Below are positions 1 to 11,095 of a DNA stretch of 64,000 bases, piece by piece. How positions within the stretch are numbered: the first letter of the stretch is position 1; every line of letters starts with the position of its first letter. The DNA is from Oreocharis arfaki (lineage: Eukaryota > Chordata > Aves > Passeriformes > Paramythiidae): contig VZRR01012411.1 in the NCBI GenBank assembly GCA_013398015.1, positions 248,001 through 312,000 on the forward strand, in the 5' to 3' direction. The notes beneath the pieces are model-generated. The model had not been told where the DNA came from. It saw nothing but the letters and a program-made list of their open reading frames with translations, and searched no databases. Position numbers and translations under genes: made by a program.

Positions 1-136
1 AGGAGACTCCATTACAGTGACTATGAGACTTAATACTCTTGATGAGTAGTTACAATGTTGCAGTGAATATTGGATTGGACTAGATGACCTTTGAACGTCG
101 CTTCCAACTCAAATAACTCCGTGATTCTGTGATTTT
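1..136 (+). mobile_element. CR1 LINE fragment, 3' end
   Basis: The sense end of an avian CR1 element: TTGGACTAGATGACCTTTGA and then a CTTCCAACTC-like motif, closing with the typical repeated octamer GATTCTGTGATT. It is cut by the window start, and it identifies the genome as a bird or other sauropsid. Confidence 0.88.
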
Positions 137-517
137 AAACAAATACAGAAAGAGTTCCTAACGAACTTATCCGCACCACATGAGGAGAAATGCCATTTGT
201 GCCATTTATATGGCATATAATTTTAGAAGAAACTCCACAAAAACAAATGATGTATCTTCATTTGATTCTGTGGAACTTACTTTAAAGATGAGTTATGTAC
301 TCTACCAGGCCTCCTGTAGTAATCGTAGATGCTGAGAACACAGCTATAGAGGATGTTAGAGAAGAAGGCTTTGAGTAAAGATCAGATTTTGTAGAATTTT
401 TGCCTTTACCTGAAAAATGATCCATCTAGACTTCCAGATTTATAAAAATTCCAGTTTTATTTGCTGTAACTTAGACAAAAATAGCACATTGGCTGTCTTT
501 CTCTGTCTTTCTCTCCT

Positions 518-640
518 TTGTTGTTTTTTGGGGGTTTTTTTGGTTGGTTTTTTTTTGTTGTTGTTAGTTTGTGGTTTTGTTTGTTTGGGTTGTTTGTTTC
601 ATTTGGGTTTTGTTGTGATGGTGGTGGTGGTGGTGGTGTT
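518..640. repeat. T/G-rich low-complexity tract
   Basis: Runs of T and G with interspersed TTTG/TTG units, ending in a (TGG)n stretch at 617-638. It gives a spurious hydrophobic ORF on the + strand. Confidence 0.9.
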
Positions 641-1779
641 CGTTCATTTTAGAAGACTACAGTGTTTTAATAAAAAGACTATATTATTTTAGAAATCAGT
701 CTTACTAAACATAAATAAATATTTTCCAAGATATGTGAAATAAATAGCATTGTTATTCTCTATAACATCTTCTAGTTGAGAACCTCAGTGGTTTACAAAT
801 ACGCATCTTGATTCCTTAAGACCAGCCACGACTTCAAATAGCTTTGATTCAAATTGGCTGTCAATGGATCAGGTAATTTGATATTAACTGAGGTGAGTGG
901 AATTTTCATTTTTTAGGAAAACTGAAATATGAAACACTTTCCAGGAACCTGTACAACAGCTTTTGAGCTGAAGCCAGTATGCAGAATTTTTAACTTTAGG
1001 TATTAAGCTCAGTCCAGTGAGCATCTTGACATGTCTCTGCCAAGTTCTTTACATACTAGAAATTGAAGGGCATATGTCCTTGTGGAAAGATTCCCCCTGC
1101 TACTTAGCCTAAACTAAACCTCTACATGCAACCGGAATAAAAAGCAGTACTTTTTCTGCTAGTTTGAGGCTTTGCAGTAGGGTAAATACAGTCTTCCTCG
1201 TATTTAGTAAGTGGATTTTGTTTAATAAGTGGATTCTTGTATGTTAGTGGATTAGATCTGGGTGACATCCTTCATTCCCTGAAGTTTAACATCTTGCCTT
1301 TTTATCATTTTATTGGAGGTTTATGTAGCATAAAACCCCCTTCAGGTCACAGCTTCTATTTTCACACAACACAACAATGTCATGGTTCATAAATTAAGGG
1401 ATCCATTTTCCTTGGAGCTGAAAATACCTCCCTGAAGGTTGGGTCTCTGAGAGATTTTTTTAATGCTGGCAGGTTTGTTTGACAACAGTCTTTTGAAAAG
1501 AATGTTTTCTGATACTTACAAAGAGAGAAACTCAACAGTGTAATTAATGCCTTATCATTTTGAACTCATTAGCACAGAAACCTCTGCCACATTGGAATGT
1601 TACTTGATGCTCCTATATTTGATTACAAGAAGAATTAAACTCATGTCACACACACTGTTGAGTTTCTCTCCATGACTAAATATAATTTCTAGACTTTTTC
1701 TTTTCCAAGGACAAGAACAACAATGTGGAACACAGCCAGAACTAAGGCTCCTCTCTCATGCAGCTGTACTACCAGATCT

Positions 1780-2800
1780 CAAAGGCTGATTTGTTGTATG
1801 TCCATGCTTGTAAGAGTGTAGCTGTCATCTGAATCCAGATCTCCTGACTGCTGGGCCCCAAACAATTGGGCTCTTTATCAAAATCGCCTAAGACACCCAG
1901 GATCATGTTCTGAACTATGATGATATGCAGGACATGAGTTACAGAGCCTGCAGGTTGTAATGTTTCTGTGTAGGCATCCCTCTATTCAGTTCTCTGCTGC
2001 AGCAACTTTTCCAGAGCATCACTGTCACTTGGTGACTGTGGGTGAGTGAGGGTTTGACCAAGCAGAGAAGCTCTTTCTGGTGTCTTGGTCTTGGGTGAAA
2101 CTTTTCAGTGCCTCTGAAGCGGAAGAGGAAATAGATGTACTCCCTGCAGCAAGGACCATCTCCTTTCTTGTGTTATATACATTAATTGCATCCTCATGGA
2201 AAAATTGAGCATGTTTCTTTTTGGGTGTACCTGATAACCAACAGATCCTCAATCTCCTAGGAGAAAACTCCAAGGAATATCTTGTACAGTGCTTCCTTGG
2301 TAATGCTCGAGAAATTTCTTTTGGATAAAGAGGGAAAATAACCAGCAGTCTGCTGGCTGTGAATTTCATTATTAGCTTTGTGTCTGTGAACCCTGGGTCA
2401 TTGTGGATGAAGATGACAGGCTGATGCAGCAGCATAACCCTCCTAATTGTGGTGGCAATGTACAGCTGTGCAAAGAAACGCAGCTGGTGACTCCAGCCAC
2501 AAGCATGCAGTAGCCCCATGTTACCCTTGTTTCTTCTATGGAAGGTGTGCTGGGTTTCTTTGATGGCAGATCATTGTGTTTTTATGAGTTTGACCTTGAG
2601 AACCACTAGGTGAGTCCCCAAGGAAGCTGAGCAGATTGACAGCCACTTGCAGGGTCAGCTCTCCATCAACAAGTGTACCTCACTTTACTGTTCACCGTCA
2701 GACCTTATGCTGGTAATCTTGCAGTTTTATGTTTAGGAAGTGCATAGTGCACTCAATGGCCTTCCCACAGTGAATCCTTATGGAAAGAGTACACACGGGC
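1780..2800 (-). other. Unexplained ORF-rich stretch, possible old pseudogene
   Basis: A 164-codon minus-strand ORF at 2025-2519 is the longest non-FREM1 open frame in the upstream region. Beyond both of its ends, further open stretches occur in other frames, broken by stops, with protein-like composition (for example KAIECTMHFLNIKLQDYQHK upstream and DALEKLLQQRTE downstream). I do not recognise the family. A 164-codon ORF is within what chance can give in 64 kb, so this may be nothing. Confidence 0.2.
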
Positions 2801-3201
2801 TGGAGACAAGTAAGAAGGTGGCAGATTTAACACTCTCCCTTTTAAACAAGGTCTTTCACTCTGTCCTTTTTGTGCTGTGTTAGGGGCTGAAGAGTGGACT
2901 GCTGCAACCAGGTATTGTTGCTCGCACAAGAAAATTTATGTCATGTAGTAAATACCTGGAAAATAATAGTATCTTTTTTTCCCTCACAGTGCAGCAGATC
3001 TTCCTCTCGTACAACACCCAGGTTAGGATAGGGACAAGTCTTTTGTTACTTTGAGAACCTCATCCTCCTTACAGGAGTGTTGACTGAATGTGCAGATATC
3101 AGACAACAGGGGTTTAGGCCATTGCTTATCAATGTAAGCCTAGAAGAAAGAGAAGAGATGGGGATGTGTGTGAGGTGTCTGTGGGCATGTGTGTGCATGT
3201 A

Positions 3202-3204
<3 letters not shown>

Positions 3205-3243
<39 letters not shown>
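3205..3243. repeat. (GT)19 microsatellite
   Basis: An uninterrupted GT dinucleotide repeat, preceded by an imperfect GTGTGCATGTATGC lead-in. It creates spurious Cys/Val and Thr/His ORFs on the two strands. Confidence 0.97.
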
Positions 3244-3244
<1 letters not shown>

Positions 3245-5054
3245 TCTTCCTTGCTTTGTGCCTCAAGTACGATCTTTTCTTTTTTTGAAATAAAAACCTG
3301 TAAAGAAAGAGGCTGATTTTGACTATATCTTAACAAAAGCTTGCAGAAAACTTTTAACTTATTACCTTCATATCAACAATCTGGACTGCATGATTTTACT
3401 AGTAATTGATAAAAAATATATACTGTGCTCAGGTTTCATCTATGAGAAACAGAACTACACTGTGTGGGCAAACATTGAAATGGGAAGACTGAGTATTGTA
3501 AAAAAGGCTTGTCTTCTCTTCAGTTCTCTGGCATTTATCAAGAAAAGCTTGGGTAATTTTGCTCTATCTTTCAGGTAATGTGACCTTGATAGATGGCAAA
3601 AATTAATTGTAATTAAGGAGTACAATAAGAAACGAGATGCTAAGTTCATTGCTCAGTAATAAAACTGGTCTGAAGACAGCTTCTGCAATGATATTATTGA
3701 TTAATATGCCACAGACTTAAAAATAAGCTGCCACTATTTTAATCAGCCTGTAAGGACAGTTATGCTGAAGCTCCTAATCAGGCCACTGTACAAGGCAGAC
3801 AGGCCATTCATCACAGTGAATTAGAAGCTACGTTTCAGCAAACAAAAACACAAACAAAGGCTAACCCACAGACATCTATACAACTCAAAGGAGACAAATA
3901 TTTATTGCAAGTTTTTCTGAAACCTGATAAAATGTGTGGTCTGAAATCCAGGACAATATACGACTCTAATACTAGTAATGTACCTCAAGGAAGTATTTTT
4001 TGCATGGTGTTTTTTCCTTAGGGAAATATAGGCCAGATTGTATCGTATTACTCATTGTGTAGCTTCGAGTTAATTTTAATTTTTAACAGTCATCTGTTTT
4101 CTTCATCTGTACATAAGTCATGCCACAGGAACATCTGCTGGTTCTTTTCTTTCTTCCTACTGACTTCAGTTTTGTGTTTTAATACTGCAGTTTTGTTTCC
4201 ATATGAGGGTCAAAGTCAGCTTGGTTGTTCAAAGAAGGGCAGGGGGAGACAATACGTTACAGCACTGTGGTTGTGCTGGACTTCACTACTGTTTACACAG
4301 GTAACCTGGAAGTCAGTAGCCCTTCCCCATGCTGTCCCTCTTGCCCTTGTCACAATGTCCTGCGGCTGGGCTGAAAATCATTTTGTCCCCTGTGCTTAAA
4401 AGCTCTTTTGGTCCCTTTGCTGAGGTGGACATAGGATGGTCTGTCCTTGTATTGTGACTTTGCAATACAGATTCTGTGCTATGAAAATTTGGGCTGTCAG
4501 GTTTACTTCTCAGGGTACATCCGTGAGCCACTGTGTCATAGCAAATTTTACTTAGAATCTCACCAGCTGGTCAAATCTGATGTGAATCTCATGACAGAAG
4601 GCTGGAGAGGTATCTTGGATCCTATGAGATATTTAATAATTGGTAGGACTTTGCCTATACTTTTTGTCTTTCTTGCTGCACTGAATGAGAAAAAAGAAAT
4701 TAAAATTTGAATAGTACTGTGGTGGGGTGTGTGTGTTTCAAAGGAAATAAATTAATGAAAGTGGGGACAAAAAAAAAAAAAAGAGCAAACCTTAATAACA
4801 GCAGCTCAGTTTTTAGTCCCAACAGACTTAACTAGCAGAAGGGGAAAAGAAGATCTGGGGCTGGCTGCCAGAGAAACGTTACTGAGTGTAAACACTACAA
4901 GGCATCTCTGAGTGCTGTTATAACATGGAGCCTGAAAGTATTTGTAATTTGTGACTCTGCCGTCTGGAGCAGTCTTGCAAGCGAGGAGTGTTTATCGTGG
5001 ATTTTCAGTACGTAGAAAACTACAGCCAAGCTGACCAGAAAGACTGGAATTTCA

Positions 5055-5102
5055 TCTATCTCTCTCCCCTCCCCCTCTCTGCTTTCTCTCTGTCGCTCAC
5101 TC
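5055..5102. repeat. CT-rich tract
   Basis: A pyrimidine-rich stretch (CTCTCCCCTCCCCCTCTCTG and similar) about 80 bp before the candidate exon at 5179. It could be promoter-like or simple repeat; no TATA box or CpG island accompanies it. Confidence 0.7.
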
Positions 5103-5178
5103 GTTGGATTTTTTTCTCTGCCAGCCTTTTAAAACAGAAATTACTGGGTCAGTGACATACATTTTCCTCCTTTCCTAG

Positions 5179-5219
5179 TATGATCTCATGTTCAGCCTCC
5201 AGCAGAAACACTACTACCA
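5179..5219 (+). other. Candidate untranslated exon upstream of FREM1
   Basis: A 41 bp segment with a near-ideal acceptor (TTTTCCTCCTTTCCTAG) and a donor that matches the U1 consensus over eight bases (GTAAGTAT). It lies 5.4 kb upstream of the proposed 5'UTR acceptor at 10595. It contains an ATG that would not continue in frame for long. No transcript evidence is available from sequence alone. Confidence 0.25.
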
Positions 5220-8200
5220 GTAAGTATCAATTCAAATTTGTTGTACACACTGAATGCTGCTGTGTTTGTGGTTGTAATAGTGCTTAAAAGCTTGCAGAGT
5301 TCAGTTTGTTGTTGAGTGTTGCAGCAGAACTGCCAGACAGTAATTTTTGAGCTTGAGATGGATGAAAGCTCAGTTCTAACTTCAAGGAAAGCAGGCACTA
5401 GGTTTTGCCAGTGGTTTAGTAGAAGTTAACTTGAAAGTTTGGGTTCCAAACAACTTACTTTATCCTAATATTCAAGTTGATATAGATTTCTCAACTATGC
5501 TGACTCTTTCTCCATTAGATCTAATAAAACTTTGTGGCTTTAGCTTTTGTAAAAGCTCGGAAGAACTAAATAAGATTTCTTTGCTTAGAATTGTCTTATT
5601 AATGAGACACACTAGAAGAAGTGTGATAAAAAGCACTGAAACATATGGTAAAAACTTTTGATACTAGTAAGTCTTTAAAAAGGATATATTTTATGTAGCT
5701 GGGATGACTTGTTTTTTAAATGCAGGTTTTAAAATTGTACACTTATTTTGCAGTAGAGATCTGTCAGCATTTTTACATTTTCATGTACATTCAGACAGCT
5801 GACTCAGTTAATCTGAATTAGGCAGATGTTTATTGGTCATATGTATGCATAAAAGTTAATGTATGTTCTTTAACACTTACGTGCTTACAAAGATTGTACA
5901 TTTCCTGCTGATATCTGTGTATTTATCTGGAATCATCATCTTGCAGAGATAAGTTGCTATCACTGTGTTTTGCTGAGACATTCCAACAAAGTCTGCAGAT
6001 AATTATACACTTTGTCTTCAAATGGTTGTTAGAAGGGGATTTTGCAAGTTACGCTTCTGCTAGTTAGAGAATTCCACTAGTCATAACCTCAGCTAACTCA
6101 GGATTGCACTTTACCTCAGGCAAAATGCATCTTTGCTGTTGACATATGTCCAAGGTGTAACTGCATACAGAGTGTTATCTGCCATTCCTTAACTCAGCAA
6201 ATACCTTGCCAAATACCTTAGCTTCTTGGTGACCTGTAATCCTTGTTTGTAGTGCACGGAACAAAACCATAAAATAACAAACAGTCCAAGGGGTGCATGT
6301 GTTAAGTGCACATTCTGAAGTGACAACCCCCTAATTTAATAGCTCATGATCCTTTCACAGCTCTGGGATAGATTTTAATTGCTGTAATAGTATTCATCTT
6401 GTTTCCTGGAAACCATGGAAAGCTCTTACTTGTTTTCTATAAACCCATCCTCAAAAAAATTTTTATGTTCTTTCTGCTTCTTGAAAACTTTTTCTGGTAT
6501 TCATTAAAACAAATCAATCCTACTTCCAACCCACAACAGTCATTGTCCATTATACCTTTCCAGCTTTGCAAAAGAATAGGGCAATTTTGATCCATCTGTT
6601 TGGGGAAATATCCCAGGCAACCAGAGATTTTGTCACACACAGAGAAACTCCCGAAGTCTCATGCAAATCCCAATGAAGGCTTTGAGTGTCATTGAGACTT
6701 GGCTCAAGGTCACTAGTGATTACACATCCTTTAGTCAAGTTTTAGGTATTAAAGCTGAGATTTACTGGTGCTGTTTCAGGTTTTACTGTCAGGTTTTTTG
6801 TGTTGGTAGATAGCTATCTAAACAATTTGGATTAATCTTTTACTTAGATCAATTTAGCCCTCCTCAGAATCAGACTCACTAGTTGTTGTGTTTGTAATTA
6901 ACCATTGCATCATTTCTCACATGTGCACCAGCAGCCCTGAGGGAAAACTAGTCCTGGCACTTGGAGGAAATTTTTAACAAACACATCTACATTTCACAGA
7001 AACCCTCCTCTACATTGTCCCCAGTTTGGTATGTCCCTCTGTTACTCTACAGAGGCCTCTTCAGATTCACTGCCTCTTCAGAGGTGCCTCCTTCCTCTGC
7101 CTTCCCCCCAGGTTCATCTGCAGAGCGGGCAGGAGTTGCCAGCAGATGAGCAGCTCCTTTGAGCTTCCCTTGCTGCGTGTCCCTTGTTCGATGCCTTGAG
7201 CACATCTTCAGGAGTTCTTTTCCAGGCTTCCAAATCTCAGAGTCAACTTGACCAATCTACATGGGAAAGGAGGTCTCTTTACTCATTACCACATTTTTTA
7301 TACCAATATGGATTTATATTGGATCTCAGGAGAACTACTGTACAGTTGGCAGGGTATAATGCAGTGTCTTGCAAGAATACACCAGGTAATTAATGTGGAT
7401 CCTAGCAGTCAGATGGCTCTGTCTTTTCAGCTTAGAGTCAGCAATGATTTAGGACCTCTGAAGGTAACTGGTCCCACCTCTTTCTCCAAGAAAAGCCTGT
7501 TTAATGACAAGTCTGGCTTCAAAGTTACATCAACTCAGGCCCTGAGTAGTTTATTAAATATATCCGAGAGGACTCCATGAAACCTGTTCCACTGCCTATG
7601 TTTGCTATATCTTTTTATTCTTCTTTTCTGATAACTAGTGTGAATTTCCCTTGTTTCTGTTTTAGTGGGTTTGTATGTCTCTTCCCTGTGCTCCAGGCAC
7701 TCTTCTGCTAGAAGTCTAAAAATAAGCACTAAGGCCTCTCTTCTTCAGGCTGAACAAATCCAGCTGTGTCTGCCTCTCTTCATAAATCATGTGCTCCATC
7801 CCCACTGAGGGATAACAACTAGTATAGGATACATCACCGAACTGACATGACTATTTTACTTCTGGGACCAAAGCTGGTAGCTTTCTGTGGGCTTGTATTC
7901 ACCCAGTGCAGCTGGAGTTGTTTCAGGTGTTTTTGGCGTATAGACAGACCCTTAGAAAGATGATCAGAAAACAGCTTAATTTTGCAATACTGATCCTCCT
8001 CCTGTGTTAATGAATACCATTATTTCAGTAAGCCACTAAGTATATCTGAAATATTGAGGTGCATTTGGAATTAAACAGTGCCTTTTTTGTATGTCCATTC
8101 TGGATACACAGGTGACATGCCAAGGATTAGCAGGGGTGAATCAGGTTCAGCTGTGATTTTAAGGGCAGAGAAATTAGGAGATTTTAAGGAAGTCCAAAGC

Positions 8201-10595
8201 AGTCACAAAATGTGACAGTGGCATCACCAGCAGTTGTACATCTGCTGAAGAGCAGCACGCTCTGTCAACTAGCACAAGTACCATGTAACACACACATGAC
8301 TTCACTGAAGCAATGACCTTTTCTACAAATAGGGAGGATGTTAATATGATGGCACTCACCCCAAAACCTTCTAATTTTTATTGTCATTATGTGCTGAAAG
8401 GATCCCTTGCCATTTCATTTTGTTATGACTGGATAAGTAATCGAGAAAGTGAGGTTATACTTCCCAAGATCTTTACTTGGCCTCCTAAGGAGATAGTCCT
8501 ATAGCATCCAAGTAGAGGCCAGTGGCTGGAACACGTGAGGCAAACAGGTAAATAGTGATACAGGAGCTCTGTCTGGATGTTAAAGTAGCCAAAGCAAGAC
8601 TGTAATACATAGTGACAGCAGGACCAAATTTGTAGCAGAGAATGTCCGCTACATTCACCGTGAAATTTATCAAAATGGTCCTGATTCCTGTTGTAGACTT
8701 TCTGTTCTGTTTTCGATGCAGAGTAAGAAAGGGCAGCGTAGAAACTTCTGCCTGCACCCGAGGTTTAAAGCTGCACTCCATGCTGGTATTTCTGGGGCAG
8801 GCACCAGAGACAGGTATACCTGGGCTGTAACAGAGTCAAGATGCAGACATCTCTGCATGAGTGCCATTTCCAAACTGATCATGAGGCTGTCTCTCAGCTA
8901 ACATGATTTTGTGGTAGCTATCCATGTGGGAGTGGAGAAAGTCAAAACCATCCAGGCTTTAATTTTATGATTTCTGATGAAGTGCCCTGTAAGGAAATGC
9001 CTGTGAATAAAGCTATTTTGCACCATAAATCTATGCCTCAGCCTGCTATTATGGAGCAGAGAGTTACTGGCACCATCATGAGATGTAAACCACGGGGTCT
9101 ATGTGTCAGAGTCATTAACTGCCTCTTAGCACTTTTCCAGGTTCTAGTCTGAATCTAAAATTCCAAATTATTTTCTTATCTGAATATTCAACCATGGATT
9201 TCATGCCTTTTCCACCAGCTAGAATTCTACTTTTTTTCTCAGATTTTCTTCAGACAGGTATGGCTTCAATATTTTAAACCAAAATGGAAAGACTTTCAGA
9301 TAAATACCTAGAAAACTAGACTTAAAATTTGCGTCCCAGACTACATAGTCAACTTACATCTAACTTTACATGTACGTGGCTCTCTATGCATTCAACCTTC
9401 AATCTGTGGTGAAGTGAGTGAATCTGTCTTGTTTAACTTTAGGAAGTGAATAATTTTACAGGATTTCTGAACTGCCGCTTGTTTTTCAGGGAAATTTAAA
9501 GCTGGATAGATATGTGCATTCCATTATAGGCTGTTCAGAAGGTCATCCTGCTGGAAACCGTGGAGTGAACACTTACCTGTTAAAATTGACAAAGAAAATA
9601 ATGAGATAAAAGGATTTGTTTTTTAACTCACTTTCAGCAAAGTTCACCATTGGTCATAAGGTTGTGGCAAATAAGTAGTCAGGGCATTAAAAATTTACAA
9701 GAACTAAAGGAATGTTGACACTTTACCATCTTGGAATACTTATGATCTTCTCAAATTTAATTAAGTCCATATCACTTCCTATTCTTTGGGCTGTAGATTC
9801 AGTTACTTTAGAGGATTTTAGAAATTAGGCTCTTCAAAGGATTTTAATAGTGCTTGTTTAATGTCAGAAGAAAAATTCTTTTCTTATGAGGTTATAAACA
9901 CGAAAGATGAAGGTTAACTGTAACTAGGGGCACAAGAAACTTGTGTAATTTATTTTCCATACTGTATTTTCTTCTTTATTGCCACGGAATTTTTCTCAGT
10001 TGTTTTTTTTTTTTTAGGAAAAATTACATCTTTGTCATGCCATATCATGTGTTTCTATACTGCTGTCCTGGCACAGTTACTTAATGTAGCAGGAAGAGTA
10101 GAGAGACACTGGAAAGGTGTTTTCAACTAGAGGTTGATTCTTTTTCTCACACCTCCAATGGCAGAGAGAAAATAGGTTTAACAGGAGGCCACCTTCTCTT
10201 CATCTCACTTTCTGGTATATTTAATCTGACTGAGCACATTTGCACTTTCACATTATTTGGAGAACATACTGTTTTATTAATATCTACTCAGTTCTGCAGT
10301 TAAAAGGGTCAGTAACAAAGGATCCTACACAGCAAGAGTTTGTATGTGCATACAGACTAAAGGTGCCTGGAATTCACATGGAGAGCTGATCCATTGAGAG
10401 AGAACTCTCATTGGTAGATAGCTAATTTTCTGAGCATGTGTGCACCGATTGGTTTTCAAAGGCGAAGTCAAGCTGCTGCTTGAAATGAACTGCGATTCTC
10501 AGAAATGGTGGAAGGTTTTGTGTGTCTGTTTGTTGTTTTGTTTTTATCCCTATAGTTGCTCAATGCCTAAAAGCAATTTCCTTTTTTTTTTTCAG
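5220..10595. other. Upstream region, no gene supported (second part)
   Basis: If the 5179 exon is real this is FREM1's first intron; otherwise it is intergenic. It holds one degraded CR1 piece (about 7720-7810) and short homopolymers (T12 near 10005). All ORFs are under 111 codons and none is recognised. Confidence 0.65.
7720..7810 (-). mobile_element. CR1 LINE fragment, degraded
   Basis: A short minus-strand match to the internal CR1 3' region, recognised by CTTCTTCAGGCTGAACAAAT, then CATAAATCATGTGCTCCATC. It is old and diverged, with unclear edges. Confidence 0.6.
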
Positions 10596-10864
10596 GATTA
10601 ACAAACCTTGAAAGGACTCTGAGAACACATTCATCATTCTGTCAGGCTTGACCAATGAATTTTATAAAAGCCCAAGGATATTTTGAAAGGGTCCTGCTCA
10701 AATTTCAGTCAAAGAGGGCATATTAATAGAAAACATATCATACGTTTTTACCTGTGACTCGTAATGCCTTCATTATACGGTGAAACTCTGCTGGTGGAGA
10801 AAGAGAACTCCTTTTGTTAAGAATTTTTTTTCTCTGGTAAAAAAGGCTGGCACCCCCTTATAAT
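10596..10864 (+). promoter_or_regulatory. FREM1: Probable 5'UTR part of first coding exon
   Basis: A strong acceptor (a run of T ending in TTCAG at 10595) lies 269 bp before the FREM1 start codon, with no better acceptor nearer. This suggests that an upstream untranslated exon is spliced here. The segment holds two short upstream ORFs, at 10655-10726 (23 codons) and 10764-10820 (18 codons), both closed before the main ATG. The transcript boundary itself cannot be seen without RNA data. Confidence 0.5.
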
Positions 10865-11095
10865 ATGAAGCCCTTTGAGAAAAGCTGGTTGTTTCTACTG
10901 CTGCCTGTCATGTTAAGAGCTGTGTGCTCCTCCTTTATTAGTTTGAACCTCGGGGTGAAAGTGATGAAGGGACAGTCTGTCTTCCTGTCAGAAGAAGACC
11001 TCAAGTTTTCCATCCCAAGAGAGAAGGATGTCTGCAAAGTAGAAGTTGTGATTAATGAGCCAATAACACAGAGGGTTGGGAAACTAACCCCACAG
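10865..11095 (+). CDS. FREM1: FREM1 coding exon 1: start codon, signal peptide
   Basis: Encodes residues 1-77. The ATG has A at -3 and opens a typical signal peptide: a short charged N-end, then WLFLLLPVMLRAVC, with cleavage expected near CSS. The mature part contains KVMKGQSVFLSEEDLKF and NEPITQRVGKLTPQ, both near-identical to mammalian FREM1. The donor is CACAG|GTATTT, phase 0. A 5.1 kb intron follows. Confidence 0.95.

Larger units (their letters stand above)
137..5178. other. Upstream region, no gene supported (first part)
   Basis: Apart from the low-complexity tract, microsatellite, ORF-rich stretch and CT tract listed separately, this is AT-rich DNA with only short random ORFs. I see no recognisable exon or RNA gene. 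Confidence 0.7.

Noticed and set aside
417..692. 91-codon hydrophobic ORF
   Set aside because: Made by the T/G-rich low-complexity tract; no real protein features.
3046..3336. ORFs on both strands across the (GT)19 tract
   Set aside because: They come from the dinucleotide repeat (Thr/His and Cys/Val runs), not from a gene.
7184..7580. Overlapping 69- and 110-codon ORFs upstream of FREM1
   Set aside because: No family similarity recognised and overlapping in two frames; composition typical of noncoding DNA here.
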